A DNA stretch of 64,000 bases, taken from the NCBI RefSeq assembly GCF_006569185.2, contig NZ_VIGC02000016.1, forward strand, positions 62,001 to 126,000, given 5' to 3'. Made by a program: the position numbers and the translations under genes. Positions 52,666 to 61,017 of this stretch are shown one piece after another; within the stretch, counting starts at the first letter, position 1; each line of letters opens with the position of its first letter. The notes beneath the pieces are model-generated. The model did no database searches. It had not been told where the DNA came from and was given only the letters and a program-made list of their open reading frames with translations. The DNA is from Litorilinea aerophila. Its GTDB lineage: Bacteria > Chloroflexota > Anaerolineae > Caldilineales > Caldilineaceae.

Positions 52666-53496
52666 ATGGCTCAATGGCATGCGGACACCATCGAAAGCAA
52701 CGGCATTCGTATCCATTACACCCGCACGGGCGGGGATAAGCCGCCGGTGGTGCTGGCCCACGGCTTTTCCGATGACGGCCTGTGCTGGACGCCGGTGGCG
52801 GAGATCCTGCAGGCGGACTACGACGTGATCATGGTGGATGCCCGCGGGCATGGCCGCTCCGATGCGCCGGACGAGGGCTACACGCCGGCCCACATGGCGG
52901 CCGACCTGGCCGGCGTCATCACCGGCCTTGGCCTCCACAAACCGGCGGTGCTGGGTCATTCCATGGGCGGGTCGACGGCCATGGCATTGGCTGGGCTGTA
53001 TCCGGAGCTGCCCGGGGCCATCCTGGTGGAAGACAGTGGGGCACGCAATTACATGGAGGACAATTCTGCCGAGGCCCAGGAACGGCGACGCCAGTGGCAC
53101 GACCGCATGGTCAAGCTGAAAGGCATGTCCCGGGAGGCCCTGCTGGACTATGCCCGGACCAACATGCCCACCTGGCCCGAGGCCGAGCTGGGGCCCTGGG
53201 TCGACGCCAAGCTGCGCTTCAACCTCAAGGCCTTGAATCGTGGAGGAGCCACTGGGATGGATTGGGACCAGATCTTACGCAGCATCACCTGCCCGGCCCT
53301 CTTGTTGACGGCAGACCCCGAGCTGGGCGCCATGGTGACGGCGGAGCGCGCCGCCCAGATGCAGGCCTTGATCCCCCAACTTCAGGTGGTCCACATCCCC
53401 GGGGCCGGGCACAACATCCGTCGGGAACAGTTTGGCCCGTACATGGAGGCCGTGCGCAACTTCCTGGCCCAGGTGACCCAAGGCGCGAGGGGGTGA
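52666..53496 (+). CDS. Alpha/beta hydrolase
   Basis: The ATG at 52666 lies 10 bp after GAGGAG; a GTG at 52648 is an alternative. The 276-residue protein has oxyanion motif AHGFSDDG, nucleophile Ser99 in GHSMGG, acid Asp217 in TADPEL and His249 in GAGHN, a complete catalytic triad. Family members hydrolyse esters, epoxides or C-C bonds. It lies 5 bp upstream of the GH3 gene, so the pair is one operon, but I cannot name a substrate. Confidence 0.9.
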   Translation: MAQWHADTIESNGIRIHYTRTGGDKPPVVLAHGFSDDGLCWTPVAEILQADYDVIMVDARGHGRSDAPDEGYTPAHMAADLAGVITGLGLHKPAVLGHSMGGSTAMALAGLYPELPGAILVEDSGARNYMEDNSAEAQERRRQWHDRMVKLKGMSREALLDYARTNMPTWPEAELGPWVDAKLRFNLKALNRGGATGMDWDQILRSITCPALLLTADPELGAMVTAERAAQMQALIPQLQVVHIPGAGHNIRREQFGPYMEAVRNFLAQVTQGARG

Positions 53497-53501
53497 CTGC
53501 C

Positions 53502-55142
53502 ATGCTGGTTCCGTTGACGGCTGAACAACAACAGTGGGTGGATTCCACCCTGCAATCGATGACGCTCTCCCAGTGTGTGGGGCAACTGCTGTGCGCCTCC
53601 CATCCCCGTTTCACCACCGACGAGTGGCTGGCGCTGCTGGACCGGGTGCCCCTGGGCGCGTTGACCGTGCGCCACGTCTCCAGTCCGGAGTTGCGGGAGC
53701 AGATGCAGCGCCTGCAGGAGCGATCTCCGATCCCGCTCCTGGTGGCTGGGGATCTGGAGCACGGGGCCAACGCCCTGACCGACGGCACCCAATTCCCCTG
53801 GATGATGGCGGCCGGCGCGGCCGACGATGAAGCGCTGATGCGGCAGATGGGCCAGGCCACCGCCGCGGAGGCCCGCCACGCCGGCATCCACTGGACCTTC
53901 GCGCCTGTGGTAGACCTGAACTATAACTTCAACAACCCCATCACCAACGTCCGGGCCCTGAGCGACCAGCCGGATCGGGTGATCCGCCTGGCCACAGCCC
54001 TGATCCAGGGGATGCAGGCCGACGGGCTGCTGGCCGCCACTGCCAAGCACTTCCCCGGCGATGGCATGGATGACCGGGACCAACATCTGGCGACCACGGT
54101 CAACCACCTGCCCTTCGCCCAGTGGCAGGAGACCTACGGCCGGGTCTGGCGGGCGGTGATTGACGCCGGCGTGATGTGTGTGATGCCCGGCCACATTTCC
54201 CTGCCCGACTACCAGGGGTTCACCGACCAGCCGGAAGCCGCGCCGCCGGCCACCCTCAGCGCCCACCTGCTTCAGGATCTGCTGCGCAAAGAGCTGGGAT
54301 TCGACGGCGTGATCATTTCGGACGCCTCCGGGATGATCGGCCTGACCACGCGCGTCCCCGGGGACGAGCGAGCCGTGCGGTGCATCCAGGCCGGCTGTGA
54401 CGTCTATCTGTTTCCTGAAACCCTCCAGGACTATGAGCGGCTGTTGCAGGCAGTCCAGGAAGGACGCCTGGCCGAGGAGCGGGTGTGGGACGCCGCCCGG
54501 CGGGTGCTGGAGCTCAAGGCCCGGCTGAACCTGCACCGAGATCCCTTTGGGCCGAAGCCGTCCGACGCCGACACGGCCCGCCACCACCAGGCAGCCCAGG
54601 AAATGGCCGACAAAAGCATCACCGTCCTGCGTGGCGACGGCTGCCCACCGGCGGATCTCCAGCCTGGAAGTCGGGTGCTGACTGTGACCATCGGGGCGGT
54701 GAGTCCCTTCAGCCGGTTCATGCCCCAGCCGGAGCTCCCCATCTTTGACGAGGAGCTGCGCCGGCGAGGTTTTCATGTAACCCATCTCCTCAACCCGGGC
54801 GATGATGAGCTGCTGGCCGCGGCGGCCGCGGCCGATGTGGCTTTCGTCAATCTGCTCGCGCTCCCCTACATGGTGCTGGGGATCATCCGCAACCTGGTGG
54901 GGCACCTGGGATACTGGCGCTGGCGTTCGCTGTTCATGGATCATCCCCGTGTGTACTACACCACGTTCGGCAACCCCTACGTGCTGCACGAGATGCCCCA
55001 CCTGCCCAACCTCCTGGCCGCCTATGGGGATGCCCCCGTCTCCCAACGTGCGGCGGTGAAGGTGTGGCTGGGCGAGCTGGAAGCCCGGGGCACCTGCCCG
55101 GTTCGGCTGCCCCAGGTACGCGTTCGCCCCCTGGCGGACTGA
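53502..55142 (+). CDS. Glycoside hydrolase family 3 protein (NagZ-like N-acetylhexosaminidase)
   Basis: The ATG at 53502, with GAGGGGGTGA upstream, gives 546 residues. The motif Lys182-His-Phe-Pro-Gly-Asp-Gly, then Asp193-x-His195, is the signature of the beta-N-acetylglucosaminidase branch, where the Asp-His pair replaces the general acid. The nucleophile is Asp274 in IISDASGM. A second domain (about 375-546) contains VLTVTIGAVSPFSRF and resembles the GH3 C-terminal domain. No signal peptide, so it probably acts in the cytoplasm on recycled amino sugars. It is co-transcribed with the hydrolase gene. Confidence 0.9.
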   Translation: MLVPLTAEQQQWVDSTLQSMTLSQCVGQLLCASHPRFTTDEWLALLDRVPLGALTVRHVSSPELREQMQRLQERSPIPLLVAGDLEHGANALTDGTQFPWMMAAGAADDEALMRQMGQATAAEARHAGIHWTFAPVVDLNYNFNNPITNVRALSDQPDRVIRLATALIQGMQADGLLAATAKHFPGDGMDDRDQHLATTVNHLPFAQWQETYGRVWRAVIDAGVMCVMPGHISLPDYQGFTDQPEAAPPATLSAHLLQDLLRKELGFDGVIISDASGMIGLTTRVPGDERAVRCIQAGCDVYLFPETLQDYERLLQAVQEGRLAEERVWDAARRVLELKARLNLHRDPFGPKPSDADTARHHQAAQEMADKSITVLRGDGCPPADLQPGSRVLTVTIGAVSPFSRFMPQPELPIFDEELRRRGFHVTHLLNPGDDELLAAAAAADVAFVNLLALPYMVLGIIRNLVGHLGYWRWRSLFMDHPRVYYTTFGNPYVLHEMPHLPNLLAAYGDAPVSQRAAVKVWLGELEARGTCPVRLPQVRVRPLAD

Positions 55143-55151
55143 AGGGGGAAA

Positions 55152-55183
55152 GGAGGGCCCGGTGGAAAAGCCGGGCCTCCCTT
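55152..55183. terminator. Shared terminator-like hairpin between GH3 and rhomboid genes
   Basis: GGAGGGCCCGG and CCGGGCCTCC pair with one bulge around an 8-nt loop. A short CTT follows on plus and CTTTCC on minus. It lies 10 bp after the GH3 stop and about 95 bp after the rhomboid stop. Nothing else is visible up to 55276. Confidence 0.5.
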
Positions 55184-55276
55184 GACTCGCCCGCAAAAAG
55201 GGGGTTCATCACCGCCGAGACGTAGAGGGTGCAGAAGAAGCCCAGAGAGCGCTCTGGGGGTGTTCTTGCTGTGGAA

Positions 55277-55846
55277 TCATCCTTCAACCCGGTCTGCCAG
55301 CCAGTAGGCCGCTATGCCGCCCCCCACGAAACCGAAGAGATGCCCCTGCCACGAGATGCCCGCACGCAGGGGCAACAGGCCCCAGAGCATCCCCCCATAG
55401 ACGATCAGGACCCCCACGGCCAGGGCCACAGCCCATCCGCGCCGTTCCAGGTAGCCCTGCCCCAAGAGAAAGCCCAGGTAGCCGAAGATGACGCCGCTGG
55501 CGCCCAGGTGAATCGTATTGGGCGAACCAAAGAGCCAGATGCCCAGGCCGCTAACCAGCGCAGCCGTTCCGGTCACCAGCAGAAAGGCCCGGATCCCCCG
55601 CCACAGCACCAGCCAACCCAGCACCACCAGGGGCGCAGTATTGGCCATCAGATGCCCCAGCCCACGGTGGAGGAGGGGCGCGATGAAGAGATGGCGCAGG
55701 CCGGCCTGGGTCCTCGGCCGGATGCCCAGGGCATCCAGGTGGCCGCGCCAGAACAAGAGGTCCGCCAGCTCCAACAGCCAGAGGACGCCCACCATGCCGG
55801 CCAAAATCCAGAAATGGGTGGTCAGAGTCCGGCGTAGGGTAGACAA
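55277..55846 (-). CDS. Rhomboid family intramembrane serine protease
   Basis: The TTG at 55846, after GAGGAG, gives 189 residues and the expected N-terminus (STLRRTLTTHFWILAG); the frame is open further upstream without similarity. Six helices, His60-His66 region HRGLGHLMANT, catalytic Ser117 in HLGASGVIFG and His169 in WQGHLFGF match active rhomboids, which cut transmembrane segments within the membrane. It is compact, without cytosolic domain. It is divergent from the small membrane protein gene. The substrate is unknown. Confidence 0.9.
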   Translation of the reverse strand: MSTLRRTLTTHFWILAGMVGVLWLLELADLLFWRGHLDALGIRPRTQAGLRHLFIAPLLHRGLGHLMANTAPLVVLGWLVLWRGIRAFLLVTGTAALVSGLGIWLFGSPNTIHLGASGVIFGYLGFLLGQGYLERRGWAVALAVGVLIVYGGMLWGLLPLRAGISWQGHLFGFVGGGIAAYWLADRVEG

Positions 55847-55865
55847 ATTTGACTCCTCTCCTCGA

Positions 55866-55894
55866 TTGGTGTCGCCGCTCCTTTGCGCTAGAAT
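55866..55894 (+). promoter_or_regulatory. Candidate promoter of the small membrane protein gene
   Basis: TTGGTG at 55866-55871 and TAGAAT at 55889-55894 are 17 bp apart. Transcription would begin near 55901, giving a leader of about 130 nt before the TTG start at 56033. Confidence 0.55.
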
Positions 55895-56032
55895 GAAAGG
55901 TTGTGCAAAACCATGGGCCTGCGGGGGAAATGTCTCCTGCTGCAGGCCAGTTGCCCGGCGAAGGCGGGCGCATCCCTTGGAAATGGCCCCGGGAGTCCCG
56001 GGCAGGGTACGCGCTGTGTGAAGGAGGGGACA

Positions 56033-56452
56033 TTGGCTTACTCGCTCAACGATCTGTACCAGCCGCTGCGCAATGTCATGCGCATCAACGGCGCCGTGGT
56101 GGGCCTGCTGTTGGGCCTGGCGCTGTTGTTGCTGCCCCGGGCTGTGCTGAGCGACTGGGGCATTCCCCTGGCGGGCGAAACCTGGCCCCTGCGGAGTACC
56201 GGAGCCCTTTTGCTGACCTATGGCCTCCATGCCTGGTTGGCGGCCCGGGAACCCATCATCACCCTGGCCAGCCTGGTGCACCTGCTGGTGACCAACGGCC
56301 TGCTGGCCCTGGTCCTGCTGGTAGCCTACCTGCAAGGGGAGCTGGCCGGCCTGCACCTGGTGGGGCGGCTGCTCCTGATCGTGATCTTTGCCCTTTGCCT
56401 GGCTGGCACCCTGGCCCCCCTGCCCTACCTGCGCCGGGAGCAACGAGCGTAG
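56033..56452 (+). CDS. Small integral membrane protein of unknown function
   Basis: The TTG at 56033, 3 bp after AAGGAGGGGA, gives 139 residues. Four predicted helices are visible (INGAVVGLLLGLALLLLP; STGALLLTYGLHAWLA; LASLVHLLVTNGLLALVLL; LVGRLLLIVIFALCLAG) with a basic C-terminus. I do not recognise a family, and there is no motif for catalysis. It is a single gene between the rhomboid gene and a 521-bp gap. Longer in-frame starts exist but lack ribosome binding sites. Confidence 0.65.
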   Translation: MAYSLNDLYQPLRNVMRINGAVVGLLLGLALLLLPRAVLSDWGIPLAGETWPLRSTGALLLTYGLHAWLAAREPIITLASLVHLLVTNGLLALVLLVAYLQGELAGLHLVGRLLLIVIFALCLAGTLAPLPYLRREQRA

Positions 56453-56531
56453 AACACGCCCCCGACCATCCAACAAACCGTCCAACAAGCGGTCGCAAAG
56501 AACGTGAAATTGGATGAACCCTTACCGACCT

Positions 56532-56547
56532 TGTGAATTCGTTCACA
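56532..56547. promoter_or_regulatory. CRP-family-like palindrome TGTGA-N6-TCACA
   Basis: TGTGAATTCGTTCACA is an exact TGTGA-N6-TCACA site, the consensus of CRP-type regulators. It lies in the 521-bp gap 56453-56973, 80 bp after the membrane protein gene and about 430 bp before the next gene. No promoter elements could be tied to it. Confidence 0.4.
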
Positions 56548-56581
56548 TATCTTAAGGTGGATTCTTCCTCCTCCTTGTGGA

Positions 56582-56613
56582 CAGAGAGCAGCATGGCGCC
56601 ATGCTGCTCTCTG
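56582..56613. terminator. Perfect 32-bp palindrome (hairpin)
   Basis: CAGAGAGCAGCATGGC (56582-56597) and GCCATGCTGCTCTCTG (56598-56613) are perfectly inverted with no spacer. GTCGTTTCTG follows, a weak T-tract. A terminator for the small membrane protein gene is the simplest reading. The remainder of the gap to 56973 shows only an ORF-poor stretch; TATAGTAGGG near 56818 is weakly promoter-like. Confidence 0.5.
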
Positions 56614-56973
56614 GTCGTTTCTGCATCCAAACCATCTGACCCTGTTACGCACTGCATTACGCACTGGAGCGCCGGAAGTTGCGGCGTGGGGCGCGTCCTC
56701 GCCGCCCTGCACCTGTGAGCGACGCTTTCGGGCGGGTAGGTGAGCCGTGCCGGTCCATCTGGGACCAACACGCTGAACCCTCTGGCGCCGGATAGACGTC
56801 CACTGAAGGGCTGTGCTATAGTAGGGTCAAATTCAAGGCGGCCCGTTACCTGCCCGTGGGAGACAATGCCAGTTGGGGCCGCCATGGCAGTCCCCCGGGC
56901 GGGAGCTGCCCACCCCGTTCGACGCCATACATCCAGACCATTTACATCCTGTTGCCGGAGGGATGCGACGACC

Positions 56974-57873
56974 ATGAACCTGCTGAAACGACTCTGGGGG
57001 CGAACTACGCTGGATGGCGAAAAGCTGGCCGCCTCCGACGATCTTCAGGAGTATGCCCAGATCCATCTCCTGGCCGAATTCGTCGAAACCCGGCCGCTCC
57101 ATTCCACGGCGGACCAGCAGCGGTGGAACCGGGTGTTACCCCGGCCGTATCAGGAGACCATCCAGCTCTTCCAAAAGCAGGGCTGGCTGGAGGCCAACAC
57201 CCTGGATCAGTATCGGGTCACGCCGGCGGGGCGGCCCTTCGTCCAGCGCTACCGGGAGCGCCTGGAGGCCGAGAAGGCGGCGATCCTGCCCCAGGTTCGC
57301 CAGGCGCTGGAAGCCCGAGACACGAGCGAGGCGCTGGAGATCCGCCGCCGGTACGAGGCCCGCTTTCCCCTGGGCAAGGCCGATTGGACCGGGCCAGAGC
57401 CCCAGCTCAACCACAGTGCGCTGACCCGGCGCATTCTCTTCCTGGACCACTGGCTGTTGGAAGGGCTGAGCCTGGAGACGGTGGAGTGGCTCAAGCTCTA
57501 TGCGGCGGAGCAACACCTGTGGGGCGCCCAGTGGCGGCTATCTCCCCAGGAAATCCCCGCCCACGTGGAGCAGGAACTGGCCACTTCAGGCCTGGATCCG
57601 GTGGAAGCCACCTTTTGGAAAGCCCAACAGCTCATCCTCTACGTGGAAAACCATGACACCTGGCAACGCTGCAAGGGTGGAGACCACGTGCGCCGGATGG
57701 AAATCGTGGGGCCAGATGACGAGCATACCTGTGAGCACTGTCGCCAGTTCCGGGGCCAGGAATTCCTGGTGGCCCGGGTGCCGGAACTTCCCCATCGGGA
57801 CTGTACGTCTATTGTTGGGTGTCGCTGCCGTTATGAACCCGTGTTGGAAGTGGACGACGAGGATGGCCTGTGA
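56974..57873 (+). CDS. Protein with a Mu gpF-like C-terminal zinc motif
   Basis: The ATG at 56974, 10 bp after GGAGGGA, gives 299 residues. The N-terminal two thirds are helical and charged. The C-terminus, CEHCRQFRGQEF then LPHRDCTSIVGCRCRY, has the paired CxxC and CRC spacing found at the end of phage Mu gpF-like/minor head proteins, where it probably binds zinc. No other phage genes are nearby, so this may be a domesticated domain or a convergent zinc ribbon. Function unknown. It precedes the apt-like gene, with a promoter in between, so it is probably monocistronic. Confidence 0.68.
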   Translation: MNLLKRLWGRTTLDGEKLAASDDLQEYAQIHLLAEFVETRPLHSTADQQRWNRVLPRPYQETIQLFQKQGWLEANTLDQYRVTPAGRPFVQRYRERLEAEKAAILPQVRQALEARDTSEALEIRRRYEARFPLGKADWTGPEPQLNHSALTRRILFLDHWLLEGLSLETVEWLKLYAAEQHLWGAQWRLSPQEIPAHVEQELATSGLDPVEATFWKAQQLILYVENHDTWQRCKGGDHVRRMEIVGPDDEHTCEHCRQFRGQEFLVARVPELPHRDCTSIVGCRCRYEPVLEVDDEDGL

Positions 57874-57901
57874 CAGAAGGACGGAGAATCGGAGCGTCCG
57901 T

Positions 57902-57930
57902 TTCCCGACGCTTCATCCCTGTGGTACAAT
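57902..57930 (+). promoter_or_regulatory. Candidate extended -10 promoter of the apt-prfA operon
   Basis: TACAAT at 57925-57930 is preceded directly by TGG (extended -10), and a weak TTCCCG at 57902-57907 lies 17 bp upstream. The same TGG-TACAAT arrangement occurs in the ssb promoter. The expected leader is about 110 nt. Confidence 0.5.
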
Positions 57931-58045
57931 GTTGTGCTGCGACCTGGGTTTGTGTCCAAGAGATTTGTAAGCAGTAACCTGGTTTTCCAGACACATCGCC
58001 AACCGATCACCCATTCACAGACAGCACGTACGGGGATAGTGATTC

Positions 58046-58600
58046 ATGAGTTACGATGGCCGCATCCACACCGTCCGCATCGGCGAGGTCACCCGGCACC
58101 TGCCCCTCTTCCGGGTAGCCCCCAATGTGAACATCGCCATTTTCAACATGTTGGGGGATACCGAGGTGGTGGAGACTGCCGCCAGGAGCCTGGCCGCACG
58201 CATGCCCGCGGGGGCCGACGTCCTGGTGGTGCCGGAAGTCAAGGCCGTCCCCTTGGGCCACGCCCTTTCCGTGCACAGCGGCCTGCCCTATGTGGTGGTC
58301 CGCAAGATCAAGAAGCCGTACATGGCCAACTGCCTGGAAGCCGAAGTGACCACCATCACCACCGGCGTGCCCCAGCGGCTCTATCTGGACGGCAAGGATC
58401 TGCCCCTGGTGCAGGGAAAGCGGGTGGTGCTGGTGGACGACGTGGTGAGCACAGGCAGCACCCTGGGGGGGCTGCGGGCGCTGATGGAACAGGCCAAAGC
58501 CACGGTGGTGGCAGAGATGGCCGTCTTCACCGAGGGCAATGACGGCGACTGGCCCCACATCATTGCCCTGGGGCATTTGCCCATCTTTACAGACGCGTGA
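58046..58600 (+). CDS. Phosphoribosyltransferase (adenine PRTase-like)
   Basis: The 184-residue protein begins with [17 protein letters not shown], typical of a bacterial Apt-like group. It contains the PRPP-binding [17 protein letters not shown] at about residues 131-147. It should transfer a phosphoribosyl group from PRPP to a purine base; adenine is the likeliest, but xanthine or a regulatory role cannot be excluded. It is 3 bp upstream of prfA, so both are translated from one mRNA. The ribosome binding site (GGGGAT) is moderate. Confidence 0.85.
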   Translation: MSYDGRIHTVRIGEVTRHLPLFRVAPNVNIAIFNMLGDTEVVETAARSLAARMPAGADVLVVPEVKAVPLGHALSVHSGLPYVVVRKIKKPYMANCLEAEVTTITTGVPQRLYLDGKDLPLVQGKRVVLVDDVVSTGSTLGGLRALMEQAKATVVAEMAVFTEGNDGDWPHIIALGHLPIFTDA

Positions 58601-58603
58601 GAT

Positions 58604-59689
58604 ATGTCCGCACTGATTGAAAAACTGACCAAAGTAGCCGAACGCTACGACGAAATCAACCGGCTGATGGCCGATCCAGAGGTCCTGGCCGACTATCAAC
58701 GCCTGAACGAGCTGGCCCAGGAACGCAGCGAGCTGGAGGAACTGGTCCAGACCTTCCGACGTTATCAGAACGTTGAACAGCAGCTCCAGGAGAATCGCAT
58801 GCTGCTGGACGACCAGGACCCGGAGCTGGCCGAGCTGGCGGCCCAGGAAATTGAGAGCCTGGAGGCCGAACAGGAAGCCCTGGAAGAGCGGCTCAAGATC
58901 CTGCTGCTACCCAAGGATCCCCGGGACGACAAGAACGTCATCGTGGAGATCCGGGCCGGCACCGGTGGAGACGAGGCAGCGCTCTTTGCCGCGGAGCTCT
59001 TTCGCATGTACTCCCGCTGGGCGGAGGACCACAACTTCAAGGTGGAGCTGCTAAGCAGCAACGAGACCGGCATCGGGGGCTTCAAGGAAGTGATCTTCGC
59101 CGTGAAGGGCAAGGGCGCGTACAGCCGTCTCAAGTACGAATCCGGTGTCCATCGAGTGCAGCGGGTGCCGGTCACGGAAAGCCAGGGGCGCATCCATACC
59201 AGCGCCGCCACCGTGGCCGTGCTGCCGGAGGCCGACGAAGTGGAGATCGAGATTCACGACAACGACATCCGCATCGACATCTTTCGCAGCAGTGGCCCCG
59301 GCGGCCAGAGCGTCAACACCACCGACTCCGCCGTGCGCATTACCCACCTGCCCACCGGCATCGTGGTGTCGTGCCAGGACGAGAAGAGCCAGCTCCAAAA
59401 CAAGATCAAGGCCATGCGTATCCTGCGTTCCCGGCTCTACGACATGGAGCAGCGCCGCCGGGAAGAAGAACTGGGCGCCGCCCGCCGCAGCCAGATCGGC
59501 TCCGGCGATCGCAGCGAGAAAATTCGAACGTACAACTTTCCCCAGAGCCGGGTCACCGATCACCGGATCAACAAAACCGTCTACCGCCTGGATGACGTGT
59601 TGAACGGCGATCTGGACGAGTTCATCGACGAACTGGCTCAAAACGAGCAGGCCGAACGCCTGCAGGCCCTCGCCGCTGAAACTGCATGA
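58604..59689 (+). CDS. prfA: Peptide chain release factor 1
   Basis: The product has 361 residues. The stop-codon-reading tripeptide PxT is Pro189-Val190-Thr191 ([18 protein letters not shown]), marking RF1 rather than RF2. The catalytic GGQ is at 233-235 ([16 protein letters not shown]). RF1 releases the peptide at UAA and UAG codons. The GGQ glutamine is the target of the methyltransferase encoded just downstream. The start is 3 bp after the apt-like gene. The gene ends 232 bp before prmC, a gap with short tandem repeats. Confidence 0.97.
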   Translation: MSALIEKLTKVAERYDEINRLMADPEVLADYQRLNELAQERSELEELVQTFRRYQNVEQQLQENRMLLDDQDPELAELAAQEIESLEAEQEALEERLKILLLPKDPRDDKNVIVEIRAGTGGDEAALFAAELFRMYSRWAEDHNFKVELLSSNETGIGGFKEVIFAVKGKGAYSRLKYESGVHRVQRVPVTESQGRIHTSAATVAVLPEADEVEIEIHDNDIRIDIFRSSGPGGQSVNTTDSAVRITHLPTGIVVSCQDEKSQLQNKIKAMRILRSRLYDMEQRRREEELGAARRSQIGSGDRSEKIRTYNFPQSRVTDHRINKTVYRLDDVLNGDLDEFIDELAQNEQAERLQALAAETA

Positions 59690-59838
59690 ACCGCAAGCCC
59701 GACCCTCGGTCTTCCCCCCACCAGGCCCGGCGAAGCGCATCCGGGTCGGGCGCCTGCTGCTCTGTAGGCGCCCTCCCGGTACGCCAGCGCGGATGGTGGT
59801 ACCCTATCACCAGGCATAACAGACGGCCATTGACGACA

Positions 59839-59883
59839 CCGTTCCGAGAAATGCCGTTCCGAGAGATACTGTTACAAGAGATA
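59839..59883 (+). repeat. Three 15-bp degenerate tandem repeats in the prmC leader
   Basis: CCGTTCCGAGAAATG, CCGTTCCGAGAGATA and CTGTTACAAGAGATA follow one another at 59839-59883, about 30 bp before the prmC ribosome binding site. TTGACG at 59830-59835 is a -35-like hexamer, but no good -10 box lies at the right distance. Confidence 0.7.
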
Positions 59884-59921
59884 CAGTATAGCAATGCAGT
59901 GCAGACGACAAGGAGGTTGTC

Positions 59922-61004
59922 TTGGCTATCTTGCAGGTCAACGTTCGACCAGCAAACGGTTTTCGTCGTGGGTCGAGCCCGCAACGGCGCGAGCGGGGGA
60001 CAGAAGTCTCCCCCCAGGCTGACTCCGACCACAACACGCTTCACAACGGGACCCAGCCTCTCCCGGACTCATCCCCGGCAGAGGCACGGCCAGAGTCCAG
60101 CGACCCCGCCACGCCCCTCTGGCAACGGATAGTGTGGACCCTGATGCCCTCCACCACCGTGGGGCGGGCCATCGTTTCGGCGACCCAACGCCTGGAAGAG
60201 GCCGGCAGCGATACGGCGCACCTGGACGCCCAGGTGATCCTGGCCCATGTGTTGGGGGTAGACCGAAGCTGGCTCTTCGCCCACTATGATTATAAATTGT
60301 CGGCGGCCCAGGCCAACGCCTACACCGAGCTGGTGGCCCGCCGGGTGGCCAGTGAACCGGTGGCCTACATCGTTGGCCGCAAGGAGTTCTATGGCCTGGA
60401 ATTCGTGGTAGATCGCCGGGTGCTCATCCCCCGGCCCGAGACCGAACTCCTGGTGGACGCCGTTCTGGATCACATCCAGACCCGGCCCGATCCCCGGGTG
60501 CGCATGGCCGATGTGGGGACGGGAAGCGGCGCCATCGCTGTGGCCGTGGCCGCCAACTGCCCCACAGCCCAGATCTACGCCATCGACCTGAGCCCGGATG
60601 CCCTGGCCGTAGCCCGGCAAAATGTGGCGCGGTTGGATACCCGGGGGCAGATCACCCTCCTGCAGGGGGATCTACTGGCACCCCTGCCGGAAGCCGTGGA
60701 CATCATCGCCGCCAACCTGCCGTACATCCGCCAGGACGCCTACGATACACTGGATGCAGGCATCCGGGAGTACGAGCCCCGGCTGGCGTTGGAGGCGGGC
60801 GAGGCCGGCCTGGATGCCATCGAGCGACTGCTGGCCCAGGCGCCCTCCCGGCTACGCCCAGGTGGGGTGATCTTCCTGGAGATCGGCCACGATCAGGGAG
60901 AGGCCGTGCTGGCCGCCGTGGAGCGCCTGATCCCGAACGCCAGCTACGTGGGCATCCGCCAGGATTACCATGGCCACGACCGGCTGCTCACCCTGCGCAT
61001 CTGA
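59922..61004 (+). CDS. prmC: Release factor glutamine methyltransferase PrmC with N-terminal extension
   Basis: The TTG at 59922, 5 bp after AAGGAGG, gives 360 residues against about 280 for the family. The first 74 residues are hydrophilic and unlike PrmC. An ATG at 60144 would remove them but has no ribosome binding site. The core has the SAM motif DVGTGSGAIA at 197-206 and the glutamine-binding NLPY at 265-268, the known variant of NPPY. It methylates the Gln of the GGQ motif in release factors. It is adjacent to prfA and followed 13 bp later by the HAD gene. Confidence 0.95.
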   Translation: MAILQVNVRPANGFRRGSSPQRRERGTEVSPQADSDHNTLHNGTQPLPDSSPAEARPESSDPATPLWQRIVWTLMPSTTVGRAIVSATQRLEEAGSDTAHLDAQVILAHVLGVDRSWLFAHYDYKLSAAQANAYTELVARRVASEPVAYIVGRKEFYGLEFVVDRRVLIPRPETELLVDAVLDHIQTRPDPRVRMADVGTGSGAIAVAVAANCPTAQIYAIDLSPDALAVARQNVARLDTRGQITLLQGDLLAPLPEAVDIIAANLPYIRQDAYDTLDAGIREYEPRLALEAGEAGLDAIERLLAQAPSRLRPGGVIFLEIGHDQGEAVLAAVERLIPNASYVGIRQDYHGHDRLLTLRI

Positions 61005-61017
61005 CGACGGAGTCATC

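Noticed and set aside
52646-53501. Extended GH3 protein starting at 52782
   Set aside because: That frame overlaps the alpha/beta hydrolase, which has a complete catalytic triad. GH3 similarity begins at 53502 with a good ribosome binding site.
56425-56712. 95-residue minus-strand protein in the 521-bp gap
   Set aside because: It spans the 32-bp palindrome and the CRP-like site, has no ribosome binding site and shows Arg/Ala-rich shadow composition.
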